A DNA stretch of 6,778 nt from Treponema sp. (GCA_031263265.1 JAISGE010000107.1:1-6778); one strand, 5' to 3'. Positions 1 to 6,475 are shown, numbered from the stretch's first letter. Made by a program: numbers and translations. Notes: generated by a model from the letters alone, not told the origin.

Positions 1-1
1 G

Positions 2-781
2 GATTTTTTTCGTGCTCAAATTCCCCAGGCAACGTTACAGTATGAGGAGCAAGGGCCGGGTCATACGGTTTTCATGTACGGTCCTGCGGCTCACGAGGGG
101 TTATGGGGCGGAACCCCGGAGCTACGAGGCTTCTTAGGGGAACATCCAGCGTATCACCGGTTGAAGGGGGATTACACCATGGAGGGCATAACCTATACCT
201 TGGATACCATTCAGGGGCTTGGGGACTTTGATTGCCCCCACGGAACGGTCCAGGTGGCGGCTAAACTTACGACCCGCTTCACCAAAGAAAAGGCAGGGCT
301 TGTTCAGAAGGGTTCCCTGCTCATCCATGAACCTGGTCAAGGACACTTCCCCAAGTGGTTCAAGGAGCACCAGGCAAAAGACCAAAAGCCGGATGGGTCT
401 TCGGGGATCTTTCGTTGGGTATGTTCCAGTAGGAATATCCTTGCCTTGGAAGCGTCCCGGTATAATATGTACCCAGAACCCGTGATCACCATACCGGGGA
501 TAGACCTAAGCATAAACCAAGAAAGCCTCTTGGCTGCCTTGGAACCAGGGAGTCACGGGTATGATCTCATTGTTGGGTTTCCCCAATTCGTGGCTCAGAC
601 CGACAGGCTCATCCCGCTTTGGCAGGGGATCCGGGAACTGCTCGCCCCAGGGGGTGTGGTGATCATCGCGCTTCCTGCTTCTGAAGCAGAACGGTTTGAC
701 CGGAAGAAACCCCAGGGCTTTAATCGCCTTGGGGATTGTAAACGGCATGGATTCCGAGCCCTGGGATACCTGCTTCCCTAG
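2..781 (+). CDS. RsmC/RlmG-like class I SAM-methyltransferase, 3' part (5' end outside window)
   Basis: The frame is open from base 2 to the TAG at 779-781 with no stop. The ATG at 74 has no well-placed ribosome site, so the real start probably lies left of the window and this is the C-terminal ~259 residues. Numbering from that ATG, the segment around residues 33-66 (GDYTMEGITYTL ... HGTVQVAAKL) resembles the linker before the catalytic domain of RsmC/RlmG, the enzymes that methylate N2 of guanines in rRNA. Then come a glycine-rich motif I (LLIHEPGQGHF, about 82-92), a motif II-like CSSRNILALEASRYN (about 117-131), a motif IV-like DLIVGFPQF (about 164-172) and a post-motif strand LLAPGGVVIIALP. 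The fold looks right, but the key residues are unusual: motif I lacks DxGxGxG, the acidic residue of motif II is Ser, and NPPF is GFPQF. Family membership is reasonably sure; enzymatic activity and the rRNA target are not. It converges on the next gene with only 5 bp between the two stops. Confidence 0.65.
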   Translation, partial: DFFRAQIPQATLQYEEQGPGHTVFMYGPAAHEGLWGGTPELRGFLGEHPAYHRLKGDYTMEGITYTLDTIQGLGDFDCPHGTVQVAAKLTTRFTKEKAGLVQKGSLLIHEPGQGHFPKWFKEHQAKDQKPDGSSGIFRWVCSSRNILALEASRYNMYPEPVITIPGIDLSINQESLLAALEPGSHGYDLIVGFPQFVAQTDRLIPLWQGIRELLAPGGVVIIALPASEAERFDRKKPQGFNRLGDCKRHGFRALGYLLP

Positions 782-786
782 CGTTC

Positions 787-1887
787 CTACTGGTTCTCCA
801 GTCTGAGCAGCTTCCAGAGCGTCGGATTCTCCTGCCCCAAGGCCCAGAAACCAATGGAGTTGACCCCCAAGGTACGGTACAGTTCCATGCGGCTGGATAA
901 AGAATAATTGTCTTCGTAGTAGACCGTAACCGTAACCGGTACTTCATAGGTAAACGTAGGAATCCCCTGTTCCCGGTGGATTTCCGTAACCTTATGCTCT
1001 CGTTTAATCCGCTCAATTCCTGAAAAATAGAAGGCCCTGAAGAGGTTGATGCTTCCCCAGGTTCGGCCATAAAAGGGAAGTCCCATGATGAGCTTTTCCG
1101 GTCCAATGGTTTTCAGGGCGTACTGGGCCACGGATTTACACCAATTCATGGAAGCAATGGGGCCAGGTGCGCTGGTAGCCCAATGTTCGTCATAGGCCAT
1201 CACCAGAATCCGGTCTACCAGATCCTTAATTTTTCCATAATCGTATACGTCATTATCCAGGGTACGAAGCCGGGCGGGAAGCGCAATGGTGAAGGGTTTG
1301 TTACCCAGACCCCTACGCAGCTCGGCAAGAAACGAACGGAAACTCGGTCCATCCCGTTGGGGAACCAGTTCAAAATCAATTTGTAGCCCATCAAAGGGCG
1401 TGGACTTTTCGAGCAAGTCGGCGATCAGTTGCTTTCTCACAGGGCTTCCTTCCATGAGTACAAAGTGAGACAAGGCCCTGCCCCCGCAAGTAACCACCAG
1501 ATGTATCCGGCCTGAAAAGCGCGGAATATCCTTGGGCTTAGGGACGTTTACCAGTTGACCGTAGCTGTCCACTTCCGCCCCAAAATAGCCAATATCGGTC
1601 AAGGGAGCATCATTTCTGAAAGCGTCTTCCCGGCCGCTGATGAGGTATCCCCAAATTTCCCTAAACATGGATACCGGTAAATCCGCCTCCGGATCCGGCA
1701 GGAAAACCTCTGGTTCCAGTACCAGCGCTTCGGTCTCCTCTTGCTCAACAGGCATGAGGGTATCAGGTATGGGGTCTACGCTGGTTTCTGTCTTTTCAGG
1801 TAATTCCGGGAGCGTTTCTTGCTCGCCCTGCACCTCTGGCTTAGATTGACACGCGGAAAAGCCTAGTATGAGACAGGCCAAGAACAC
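787..1887 (-). CDS. Secreted lipoprotein with glycoside hydrolase family 18 domain (YaaH-like)
   Basis: A predicted envelope-anchored glycosidase. From the GTG at 1887 the product is 366 aa. A short hydrophobic signal ends in a lipobox-like FSAC (Cys13), followed by an acidic, Pro/Glu-rich linker to about residue 70 and then a GH18 barrel. The active-site strand reads FDGLQIDFE (165-173), with D166, D171 and the presumed acid/base E173 all present. The later strand ILVMAYDEHW (227-236) and the GLPFYGRTW strand (269-277) are typical of the YaaH/SleL branch, which cleaves N-acetylglucosamine bonds in peptidoglycan or related glycans; chitin is a less likely substrate. No LysM repeat is visible, so anchoring would be through the lipid. 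The GTG is the only canonical start, but it leaves a signal peptide with no basic n-region and has no close ribosome site; see the separate entry for an upstream ATC. The gene lies directly downstream of the MscS-like gene and is probably co-transcribed and translationally coupled with it. Confidence 0.85.
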   Translation of the reverse strand: MFLACLILGFSACQSKPEVQGEQETLPELPEKTETSVDPIPDTLMPVEQEETEALVLEPEVFLPDPEADLPVSMFREIWGYLISGREDAFRNDAPLTDIGYFGAEVDSYGQLVNVPKPKDIPRFSGRIHLVVTCGGRALSHFVLMEGSPVRKQLIADLLEKSTPFDGLQIDFELVPQRDGPSFRSFLAELRRGLGNKPFTIALPARLRTLDNDVYDYGKIKDLVDRILVMAYDEHWATSAPGPIASMNWCKSVAQYALKTIGPEKLIMGLPFYGRTWGSINLFRAFYFSGIERIKREHKVTEIHREQGIPTFTYEVPVTVTVYYEDNYSLSSRMELYRTLGVNSIGFWALGQENPTLWKLLRLENQ

Positions 1888-1904
1888 GCGGGTCTGTAAA
1901 GCCT

Positions 1905-3275
1905 TTACGATGGCGTACTCCCAGGATTTACCTCTGAATCCGCAGGTAAGCGGATAGTATAGGAGGGTGCGGTCAGGTCGATATGAGCAGCCTTAAAACC
2001 GTCCTGAAGATTTTGATAGAGTTCCGAATAAATTCTTGAGATTTTATCCACCGTCTTGGTGTAGACGTTAATTTCATAACGGGCGTAATAATCGTCTAGG
2101 GCGGTCTGCAAGACAAAGGGTTTTGGTTTTTCCAGAACATGCGTGGTCTTAGCAGCTGCAGCAAGAAGGATTTCATGAACCGTAGTCCAGGGAACTCCAT
2201 AACCCATAGTAACATCCGCGTGGAGGATAAGACCCTCTTCTTTTTCAGCTGCAGAGAAATGGTAATTAGTAATACTTGAAGTGAGAATCGTCAAGTTAGG
2301 AATGGTAACAAATTCGTTCTTGCTGGTTCTGATCCGGGTAACCGTGGCGGTCTTTTCCACTACAAAACCGATAATATCGTTCAGCTTGATACGATCTCCA
2401 ATGGTAAAAGGCCGCATATAGGTGATCACAATGCCTGCCACCAGGTTTCCGATGATCGAGCTGGAACCTAGGGAGAATATAATACCCACAAACACCGAAA
2501 CCCCTTGAAAAACCGCTGAATCTGAGTTAGGCAAGTTGGGGTATATCACGATAACGGTAAAGGCGTATAAGAGAACCCGTAATATGTTGAAGGTCGGTTC
2601 AGCCCAATCAGGATAAAACCCCGGTATAACCAATTTTCCTCTTTCTATCTGCAGGGTAAAAAATTTAATGGCTCGCAGCGCATACCGGGCGATGATGATA
2701 ATGACGATAATCGTAATGAGACTGGGGATATAGTTGATGATGTTAAGGGCAGTAGAGCGTAAGGGGTTCAATACGTAGCCAAATAGCGTGGAAGCCACGT
2801 GTTTGGTCGGCTCAAAGAAGCTGAATATCAGAGGAAGGGTTAGATACAACTGGAAAATGACGACCACCCATTGAACGATGCGTAGCAGAAAGAAAGCCAT
2901 GTTAAGCATTTGATCCGTCTCCAACAGACGATACCGCTTAATGGTCAGAGGCTTAAAATGGGTGCGCCCATAAACTTCTAACTTCTTCTGCAACTTTTTG
3001 AAGAGGTACCCCGACAACCGTATAAGCACAGCCTGGGCAATGACAATCGCCACAGCTATACCCAAACGAACCGGTAAGCTGAGATACAGCCACATATCAG
3101 TGGTTGAATCTTCTCGTTCTTCGATTTCAGCGACAAGCAGCCCCTCGTTCTCCTCTTTTGGTACCACGGGGATGGCCAGGGTTTCTTGGTCTTCTTGAGT
3201 ATACAGAACCACGGGAACCCCGAGCAGATTGATTGTCAGCATAAAAACGGTACATACAAAAGCCCAGAAACGCAT
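1905..3275 (-). CDS. MscS-family small-conductance mechanosensitive channel
   Basis: An inner-membrane channel that opens under membrane tension and releases small solutes on hypo-osmotic shock. The 456-aa product has an N-terminal signal-like helix (1-25), an acidic stretch (about 27-60) probably outside the membrane, and hydrophobic helices near 61-92, 123-155, 176-200 and 229-248. The MscS pore helix and core follow (about 254-292): GVSVFVGIIFSLGSSSIIGN and AGIVITYMRPF. The cytoplasmic beta domain carries the family signatures RPFTIGDRIKL (288-298), TRIRTSKNEFVTIPN (313-327) and ITNYHF (335-340); the rest (about 345-456) is the alpha/beta vestibule. It is longer than E. coli MscS (286 aa) because of extra N-terminal helices, as in many MscS homologues. 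The ATG start has two Shine-Dalgarno-like runs, AAGGAG (3292-3287) and GGAG (3285-3282). Downstream, the GH18 lipoprotein follows without a gap, implying an operon. Confidence 0.92.
   Translation of the reverse strand: MRFWAFVCTVFMLTINLLGVPVVLYTQEDQETLAIPVVPKEENEGLLVAEIEEREDSTTDMWLYLSLPVRLGIAVAIVIAQAVLIRLSGYLFKKLQKKLEVYGRTHFKPLTIKRYRLLETDQMLNMAFFLLRIVQWVVVIFQLYLTLPLIFSFFEPTKHVASTLFGYVLNPLRSTALNIINYIPSLITIIVIIIIARYALRAIKFFTLQIERGKLVIPGFYPDWAEPTFNILRVLLYAFTVIVIYPNLPNSDSAVFQGVSVFVGIIFSLGSSSIIGNLVAGIVITYMRPFTIGDRIKLNDIIGFVVEKTATVTRIRTSKNEFVTIPNLTILTSSITNYHFSAAEKEEGLILHADVTMGYGVPWTTVHEILLAAAAKTTHVLEKPKPFVLQTALDDYYARYEINVYTKTVDKISRIYSELYQNLQDGFKAAHIDLTAPSYTIRLPADSEVNPGSTPS
1909..1922 (-). promoter_or_regulatory. 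Ribosome-binding site and possible ATC start of the GH18 gene
   Basis: On the minus strand GGGAG (1922-1918) lies 6 nt before an in-frame ATC (1911-1909). Starting there would add eight residues (first codon, then VKALQTR) before the GTG-encoded residue. This would give the signal peptide a Lys/Arg n-region and make the start overlap the region of the MscS-like stop (TAA at 1907-1905). No ATG, GTG or TTG lies in frame between 1887 and the upstream stop at 1995-1993. The best purine run before the GTG (AAAGG, 1906-1902) is 14 nt away. The motifs are seen directly; use of ATC is inference. Confidence 0.4.
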
Positions 3276-3304
3276 ACTATACTCCGCTCCTTAACCGGAG
3301 AACC
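3276..3304 (-). promoter_or_regulatory. Possible Shine-Dalgarno-masking hairpin before the MscS-like gene
   Basis: In the minus-strand leader CTCCG (3300-3296) is complementary to CGGAG (3286-3282), with the upstream AAGGAG (3292-3287) inside the 9-nt loop. CTCC (3300-3297) can alternatively pair with the GGAG of AAGGAG (3290-3287). Either fold would hide one of the two ribosome sites, so initiation on the channel mRNA could depend on RNA structure. Stems are only 4-5 bp, so this may be chance. Confidence 0.3.
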
Positions 3305-3371
3305 TGATAAACGTCAATCCAAAGTCATGGAACCACTCAGCCTAGATCTACTCTTCATACTTCTTATGAGA

Positions 3372-3400
3372 ATTGTACTATATGCATTCAAATAAAGCAA
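3372..3400 (-). promoter_or_regulatory. Candidate sigma-70-type promoter for the channel/GH18 operon
   Basis: On the minus strand TTGCTT (3400-3395) is followed after exactly 17 nt by TACAAT (3377-3372). The -10 matches consensus at 5 of 6 positions and the -35 at 3 of 6. It would give a leader of about 90 nt before the ATG at 3275. No strong terminator separates it from the lipoprotein gene ending at 3448, so read-through from upstream is also possible. Confidence 0.4.
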
Positions 3401-3447
3401 TATCCTCTGGGAAGGCGGTATAAATCCATAGTAACCATGAGGAGGAC

Positions 3448-4029
3448 TTATTTGATTCTTATCATGTTATCCTTTATTTCAAAATGTGCTCTTTGATAGT
3501 TTTTCCAAGGCATTTCTCCCCGCTCATATGCTTGTATGCCTACTTGGATGACTTCCAGTAATTGTTCTTTCCGCTCATAATAGATGTTTTCCTCTAGTAT
3601 TTGTTTTAAGGCTTCAAATGCCGTATCCAGGGGCTTTTCGTTATGTTGTAATGCATATACTGCCAGTATAAATGCCGTAACGACTTCGGTCCTCATGTCT
3701 TTTTCTTGCAAGAGGAGTTGATTTCCCCAGGTCATTATGGTTTTTCTGCCCTTCTTCTTGTTTTGTACCAGATAATCTCCCTTTTCATCGTACCTAAACT
3801 CTAATAATCCCGACTGGATATCGCGGACCGCTTTATTGGTATAATCCACGCGTATCCACTGGTAAAATCTCGTGGGAGCTGCGGTGGATACTTCCACTTT
3901 TTGGGTAAACTGGCTGGTAAGCTCTGGGTCTGAAGGTGTACTTACACATCCTATACTGACAATCAAGGCAAAGAGCAACATAAAACCGATTAAAGGTTTA
4001 ATAAAGGGGTTAAAAAGCTGATTTTGCAT
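3448..4029 (-). CDS. Lipoprotein of unknown function
   Basis: I do not recognise this 193-aa protein. It begins with a classical export signal: MQNQLFNPFIK as a weakly basic n-region, a hydrophobic core LIGFMLLFALIV (13-24), and a lipobox-like SIGC with the lipidated Cys at 28. Ser at -3 fits the relaxed spirochaete pattern better than the enterobacterial one. The mature part (29-193) has no membrane helix. It contains mixed beta-like stretches (WIRVDYTNKAVRDIQSGLLEFRYDEKGDYLV) and then an amphipathic helical region (about 113-165), ending in a basic tail. The ATG is supported by AAGGA (4040-4036) at 6-nt spacing within AGGAAGGA. The gene is visibly more AT-rich than the flanking channel and EF-G-like genes, which might reflect acquisition or lower expression. 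It would act at the periplasmic or outer face of the envelope. Confidence 0.75.
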   Translation of the reverse strand: MQNQLFNPFIKPLIGFMLLFALIVSIGCVSTPSDPELTSQFTQKVEVSTAAPTRFYQWIRVDYTNKAVRDIQSGLLEFRYDEKGDYLVQNKKKGRKTIMTWGNQLLLQEKDMRTEVVTAFILAVYALQHNEKPLDTAFEALKQILEENIYYERKEQLLEVIQVGIQAYERGEMPWKNYQRAHFEIKDNMIRIK

Positions 4030-4068
4030 ACTATATCCTTCCTGTATACGATTAACTAGACAGATCTC

Positions 4069-4188
4069 CTAATAGCCTTGAGCTATTTTGACGAGGATCT
4101 TGTTTCTCATTGAGAAATGAAGCAATCCATAAAACCGTAACGAGAGAAAGCATACAAGATTATATAACGCAGTACTTACCGTCATCAT
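4069..4188 (-). CDS. Possible small ORF, 39-aa hydrophobic/basic peptide
   Basis: A minus-strand frame runs from tandem ATG codons (4188-4183) to TAG (4071-4069). AAGGA (4198-4194) precedes the first ATG by 5 nt, a good ribosome site. The peptide starts MMTVSTALYNLVCFLSL, continues with RFYGLLHF and ends in a basic segment (MRNKILVKIAQGY), giving a hydrophobic half and a cationic tail. It ends 39 nt before the lipoprotein start, so it could be a leader peptide or a small membrane peptide in the same transcript. An open frame this short can arise by chance in AT-rich DNA, and I know no family for it. Confidence 0.3.
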   Translation of the reverse strand: MMTVSTALYNLVCFLSLRFYGLLHFSMRNKILVKIAQGY

Positions 4189-4241
4189 TGCCGTCCTTAT
4201 TTTTAAATCTTCTAGTACCAAACTAAACATATACCTTTAAA

Positions 4242-4270
4242 AAAATAATATTAATAAACGTTTTTATCAA
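4242..4270 (-). promoter_or_regulatory. Weak promoter candidate upstream of the small ORF and lipoprotein
   Basis: On the minus strand TTGATA (4270-4265, 5/6 match to the -35 consensus) is followed after 17 nt by TATTTT (4247-4242, 4/6). TATTAT (4250-4245) is a better hexamer but sits at a poor 14-nt spacing. The surrounding A/T tracts could favour promoter opening but also make chance matches common. Confidence 0.27.
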
Positions 4271-4299
4271 TAGAGCCAATTTCAAAAAGTGCATATAAA

Positions 4300-4333
4300 A
4301 TAGAAAAGCCGTCCAGAGCAAGCTCCGGACGGC
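4300..4333 (-). terminator. Rho-independent terminator of the EF-G-like gene
   Basis: GCCGTCC (4308-4314) pairs with GGACGGC (4327-4333). After one A/C mismatch, GAG pairs with CTC around a CAAG tetraloop. Read on the minus strand, the stem is followed at once by TTTTCTATTTT, a typical U-tract. It lies 63 bp past the EF-G-like stop codon and is oriented to end that transcript. The plus-strand side lacks a comparable T-run. Confidence 0.88.
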
Positions 4334-4396
4334 GGCCTCCTTGTTTGGGGCATACATGCCTAACACAAGCTGAGTCAAAACAGCGAAGGGTTTACC

Positions 4397-6475
4397 TCAT
4401 TCCTCGGTCTCCTGTACCCGGAATGCCTGGGCAGCTTTAACCACTTCATCGGAAATCTTACCTGAAATGGGTGCGTAATGGTCAAATTCCACACTAAAAG
4501 AGCCAGTACCGCTGGTAATAGAACGCAGGTCTATGGAATACCGTAAGAGTTCCGCCTGAGGCACTTGGGCACGGATTTCTTCAATGCCCCCGGCAGAATT
4601 CTGCCCCAGGATCTTACCCCGTTTACCCGACAAGTCACTCATCACATCCCCCAGGTATTTACTTTCCACAAAGACGGTGAGGTTCAGAATCGGTTCAAGA
4701 AGGGTGGGGGCTGCCTGCCGCATAGATTCCCGGAAGGCATTCCGAGCAGCCAGTTTGAAGGCCAATTCAGAGGAATCCACCGGATGTTCCTTGCCATCCA
4801 CGATCTTCACTTCTACATCCACTACCGGGTAACCTGCCATGGTTCCTGCGGCCATACCTTCCAGCACCCCTTTCTCAACCCCGGGAATATAACTCTTGGA
4901 TACGGCTCCGCCGAATATGGCATTGATAAACTTATACTGTTCACCTCGGGGTAACGGGGCAATTTCGAGAACCACCCGGCCGTACTGGCCATGTCCACCG
5001 GTCTGCTTTTTGTGGGTGTATTCAGCGCCGGCTTTTTTGGTGATTGTTTCCCGGTAGGGGACCCGGGGGATGTGGGTTTCCACGTCAATTTTTTGATTCT
5101 GCTTGATCTTATCCAGAATGATATTGACGTGCGGTTCACCCATGCCGGAAATGACCGTTTCCTTGGTTTCGGCATTAAAAATATAGCGGAAGGTTTTGTC
5201 TTCTTCGGTGGCCCTGAGGAGGAACTCCCCAAGCTTGTCATCATCCTTTTTAGCCACTGCATGAACCGCCACCGAGTGAACCGGCTCAGGGAACCGCAGG
5301 GGCATAAATTTGAAGGAACTGTCTCCTGCAGTCAGGGTATCATTGGTCTTGAGGCTCGATTTTGCCACAATGCCCACATCCCCGGCATACAAGTCCCGGA
5401 CTTCCTCAAGTTTCTTGCCCAGACAGGTGTAGAGCTTGCCTATCCGTTCCTTCTTGTTTTCTCCCCCATTGAAGGCTTCTGAATCTGCGGAAAGTTTGCC
5501 TTGAATGATCTTGAGCCAAGAGAGCTTTCCTGAGAATTGATCGTAGGTGGTCTTGATAACCAGCGCGGCCAAGGGCTTATCCGGATCAACGGGGATCTGC
5601 TGCGCTACACCCGCTCCATCAAGGATCGTATCCTGGGCGCTCTGGGGGCTGGGAGCTAGGTCAGTCATAAATTCTAAGAAGGGAATAAGCCCAGAATTCT
5701 TAAGGGCAACCCCGGCAAAAGCCGGGACGATCTTGTTTGCTGCCAAGGCTTCGATAAATCCCCGCTGTATTCCCTCGGCATCCAAGGTACCGGTCTCCAG
5801 GTACTGCTCCATGAGTTCGTCATTCCCCTCGGCAGCAGCTTCGATAATCCGTTCCCGGGCTGCCGCCGCGGCATCCTGATACTCCGCAGGGATGGGAGCC
5901 TCTTTTTCCAGGGCATCCCCTTGGGCAAGATAGGCTTTTTCATGCAAGACATCAATGACCCCTTTATACTGAGGGCCAGATCCCATAGGCAGGGTAAGGG
6001 CTACCGGGTCAACCTTGCATTTTTCTTTTATATCCTCCAGGGCTTTGGTAAAATCAGCCCGTTCATCATCCATTTTGGTGATAAAAATACCTCGTGGTTT
6101 TGAACGGCTTTGGAGATCCCGCCAGAGTTTGATGGTTCCAATCTGTACTCCTGCGCGGCTATCCACGGTAAGGAGAACCAATTCCGCGGCCCGAAAGGTC
6201 AAAATAACATCTCCCACAAAATCAGAGGAACCAGGGGTATCAAACACATTGATTTTTTTGCCATTCCGTTCAATATGCGCCATAGCAGCGTGAATCGATA
6301 TCTTCCGCTCGATTTCTTCTGGGCTTGAATCAGCGATGGTCTTACCCGATTCTACAGGTTCAGCTCTGGGGATGACGCCCCCTGCAAATAACAAATGTTC
6401 AAACAGACTTGTTTTACCGGTTCCGCCATGACCGGTGATGGAAACATTTTTAATCAGATCCGTCCTATGGCTCAT
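4397..6475 (-). CDS. Elongation factor G-like translational GTPase (EF-G2-type paralogue)
   Basis: A full-length (692 aa) five-domain translational GTPase, probably acting on the ribosome. G domain: P-loop GHGGTGKT (15-22), switch I region EEIERKISIH with Ser60 where EF-G has the invariant Thr, G3 DTPGSSDF (79-86), G4 TKMD (133-136) instead of NKxD, and a G5-like GVALKNSG (255-262). Domain II starts near 300 (PLAALVIKTTYDQFSGKLSWLKIIQG), domain III covers MGEPHV (445-450), domain IV has THKKQTGGHGQYGRV (487-501) and HPVDSSELAFK (564-574) with the tip-like His564, and domain V has SGKRGKILGQ (616-625). In EF-G the G3 motif is DTPGHVDF; here the catalytic His is Ser83. This pattern marks the EF-G-like branch (as in Thermus EF-G-2), not FusA, TetM/RPP or LepA. 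Ribosome binding is likely; translocase activity is uncertain. The ATG has AAGGAG (6488-6483) at 7 nt. It is apparently monocistronic with its own terminator. Confidence 0.93.
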   Translation of the reverse strand: MSHRTDLIKNVSITGHGGTGKTSLFEHLLFAGGVIPRAEPVESGKTIADSSPEEIERKISIHAAMAHIERNGKKINVFDTPGSSDFVGDVILTFRAAELVLLTVDSRAGVQIGTIKLWRDLQSRSKPRGIFITKMDDERADFTKALEDIKEKCKVDPVALTLPMGSGPQYKGVIDVLHEKAYLAQGDALEKEAPIPAEYQDAAAAARERIIEAAAEGNDELMEQYLETGTLDAEGIQRGFIEALAANKIVPAFAGVALKNSGLIPFLEFMTDLAPSPQSAQDTILDGAGVAQQIPVDPDKPLAALVIKTTYDQFSGKLSWLKIIQGKLSADSEAFNGGENKKERIGKLYTCLGKKLEEVRDLYAGDVGIVAKSSLKTNDTLTAGDSSFKFMPLRFPEPVHSVAVHAVAKKDDDKLGEFLLRATEEDKTFRYIFNAETKETVISGMGEPHVNIILDKIKQNQKIDVETHIPRVPYRETITKKAGAEYTHKKQTGGHGQYGRVVLEIAPLPRGEQYKFINAIFGGAVSKSYIPGVEKGVLEGMAAGTMAGYPVVDVEVKIVDGKEHPVDSSELAFKLAARNAFRESMRQAAPTLLEPILNLTVFVESKYLGDVMSDLSGKRGKILGQNSAGGIEEIRAQVPQAELLRYSIDLRSITSGTGSFSVEFDHYAPISGKISDEVVKAAQAFRVQETEE

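Larger units (their letters stand above)
4030..4396. other. AT-rich intergenic interval between the lipoprotein and EF-G-like genes
   Basis: This 367-bp stretch holds, on the minus strand, the terminator of the EF-G-like gene (4300-4333), a weak promoter candidate (4242-4270), a possible 39-codon ORF with its own ribosome site (4069-4188) and a 6-bp perfect inverted repeat with a 5-nt loop (4071-4076 with 4082-4087). The part from 4201 to 4310 is extremely A+T rich, with an A-tract at 4239-4245. Nothing resembling tRNA or a known riboswitch was seen. Confidence 0.6.

Noticed and set aside
789..802. ACTGG/CCAGT hairpin as a bidirectional terminator
   Set aside because: Five-bp stem within coding sequence, with no T-run on either strand.
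3437..3496. Plus-strand ORF of about 19 codons starting ATGAGGAGG
   Set aside because: It is very short, antisense to the end of the lipoprotein gene, has no ribosome site upstream and shows no recognisable sequence.
4159..4187. Perfect TATAAT on the minus strand (4164-4159) as a promoter for the lipoprotein gene
   Set aside because: No acceptable -35 lies at 16-18 nt; the nearest match (ATGACG) is at 15 nt and is poor. The hexamer also lies inside the possible small ORF.
4349..4360. GGCATACATGCC palindrome after the EF-G-like stop
   Set aside because: Only 4-5 bp of stem with a 2-4 nt loop and no T-run; the real terminator lies just downstream at 4300-4333.
4822..5262. 146-codon minus-strand frame inside the EF-G-like gene
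   Set aside because: It is an out-of-frame reading of domains III-IV, with low-complexity composition and no supporting motif.
4565..6328. Several long plus-strand frames opposite the EF-G-like gene
   Set aside because: They are antisense shadows of a strongly conserved gene and show no family motifs.
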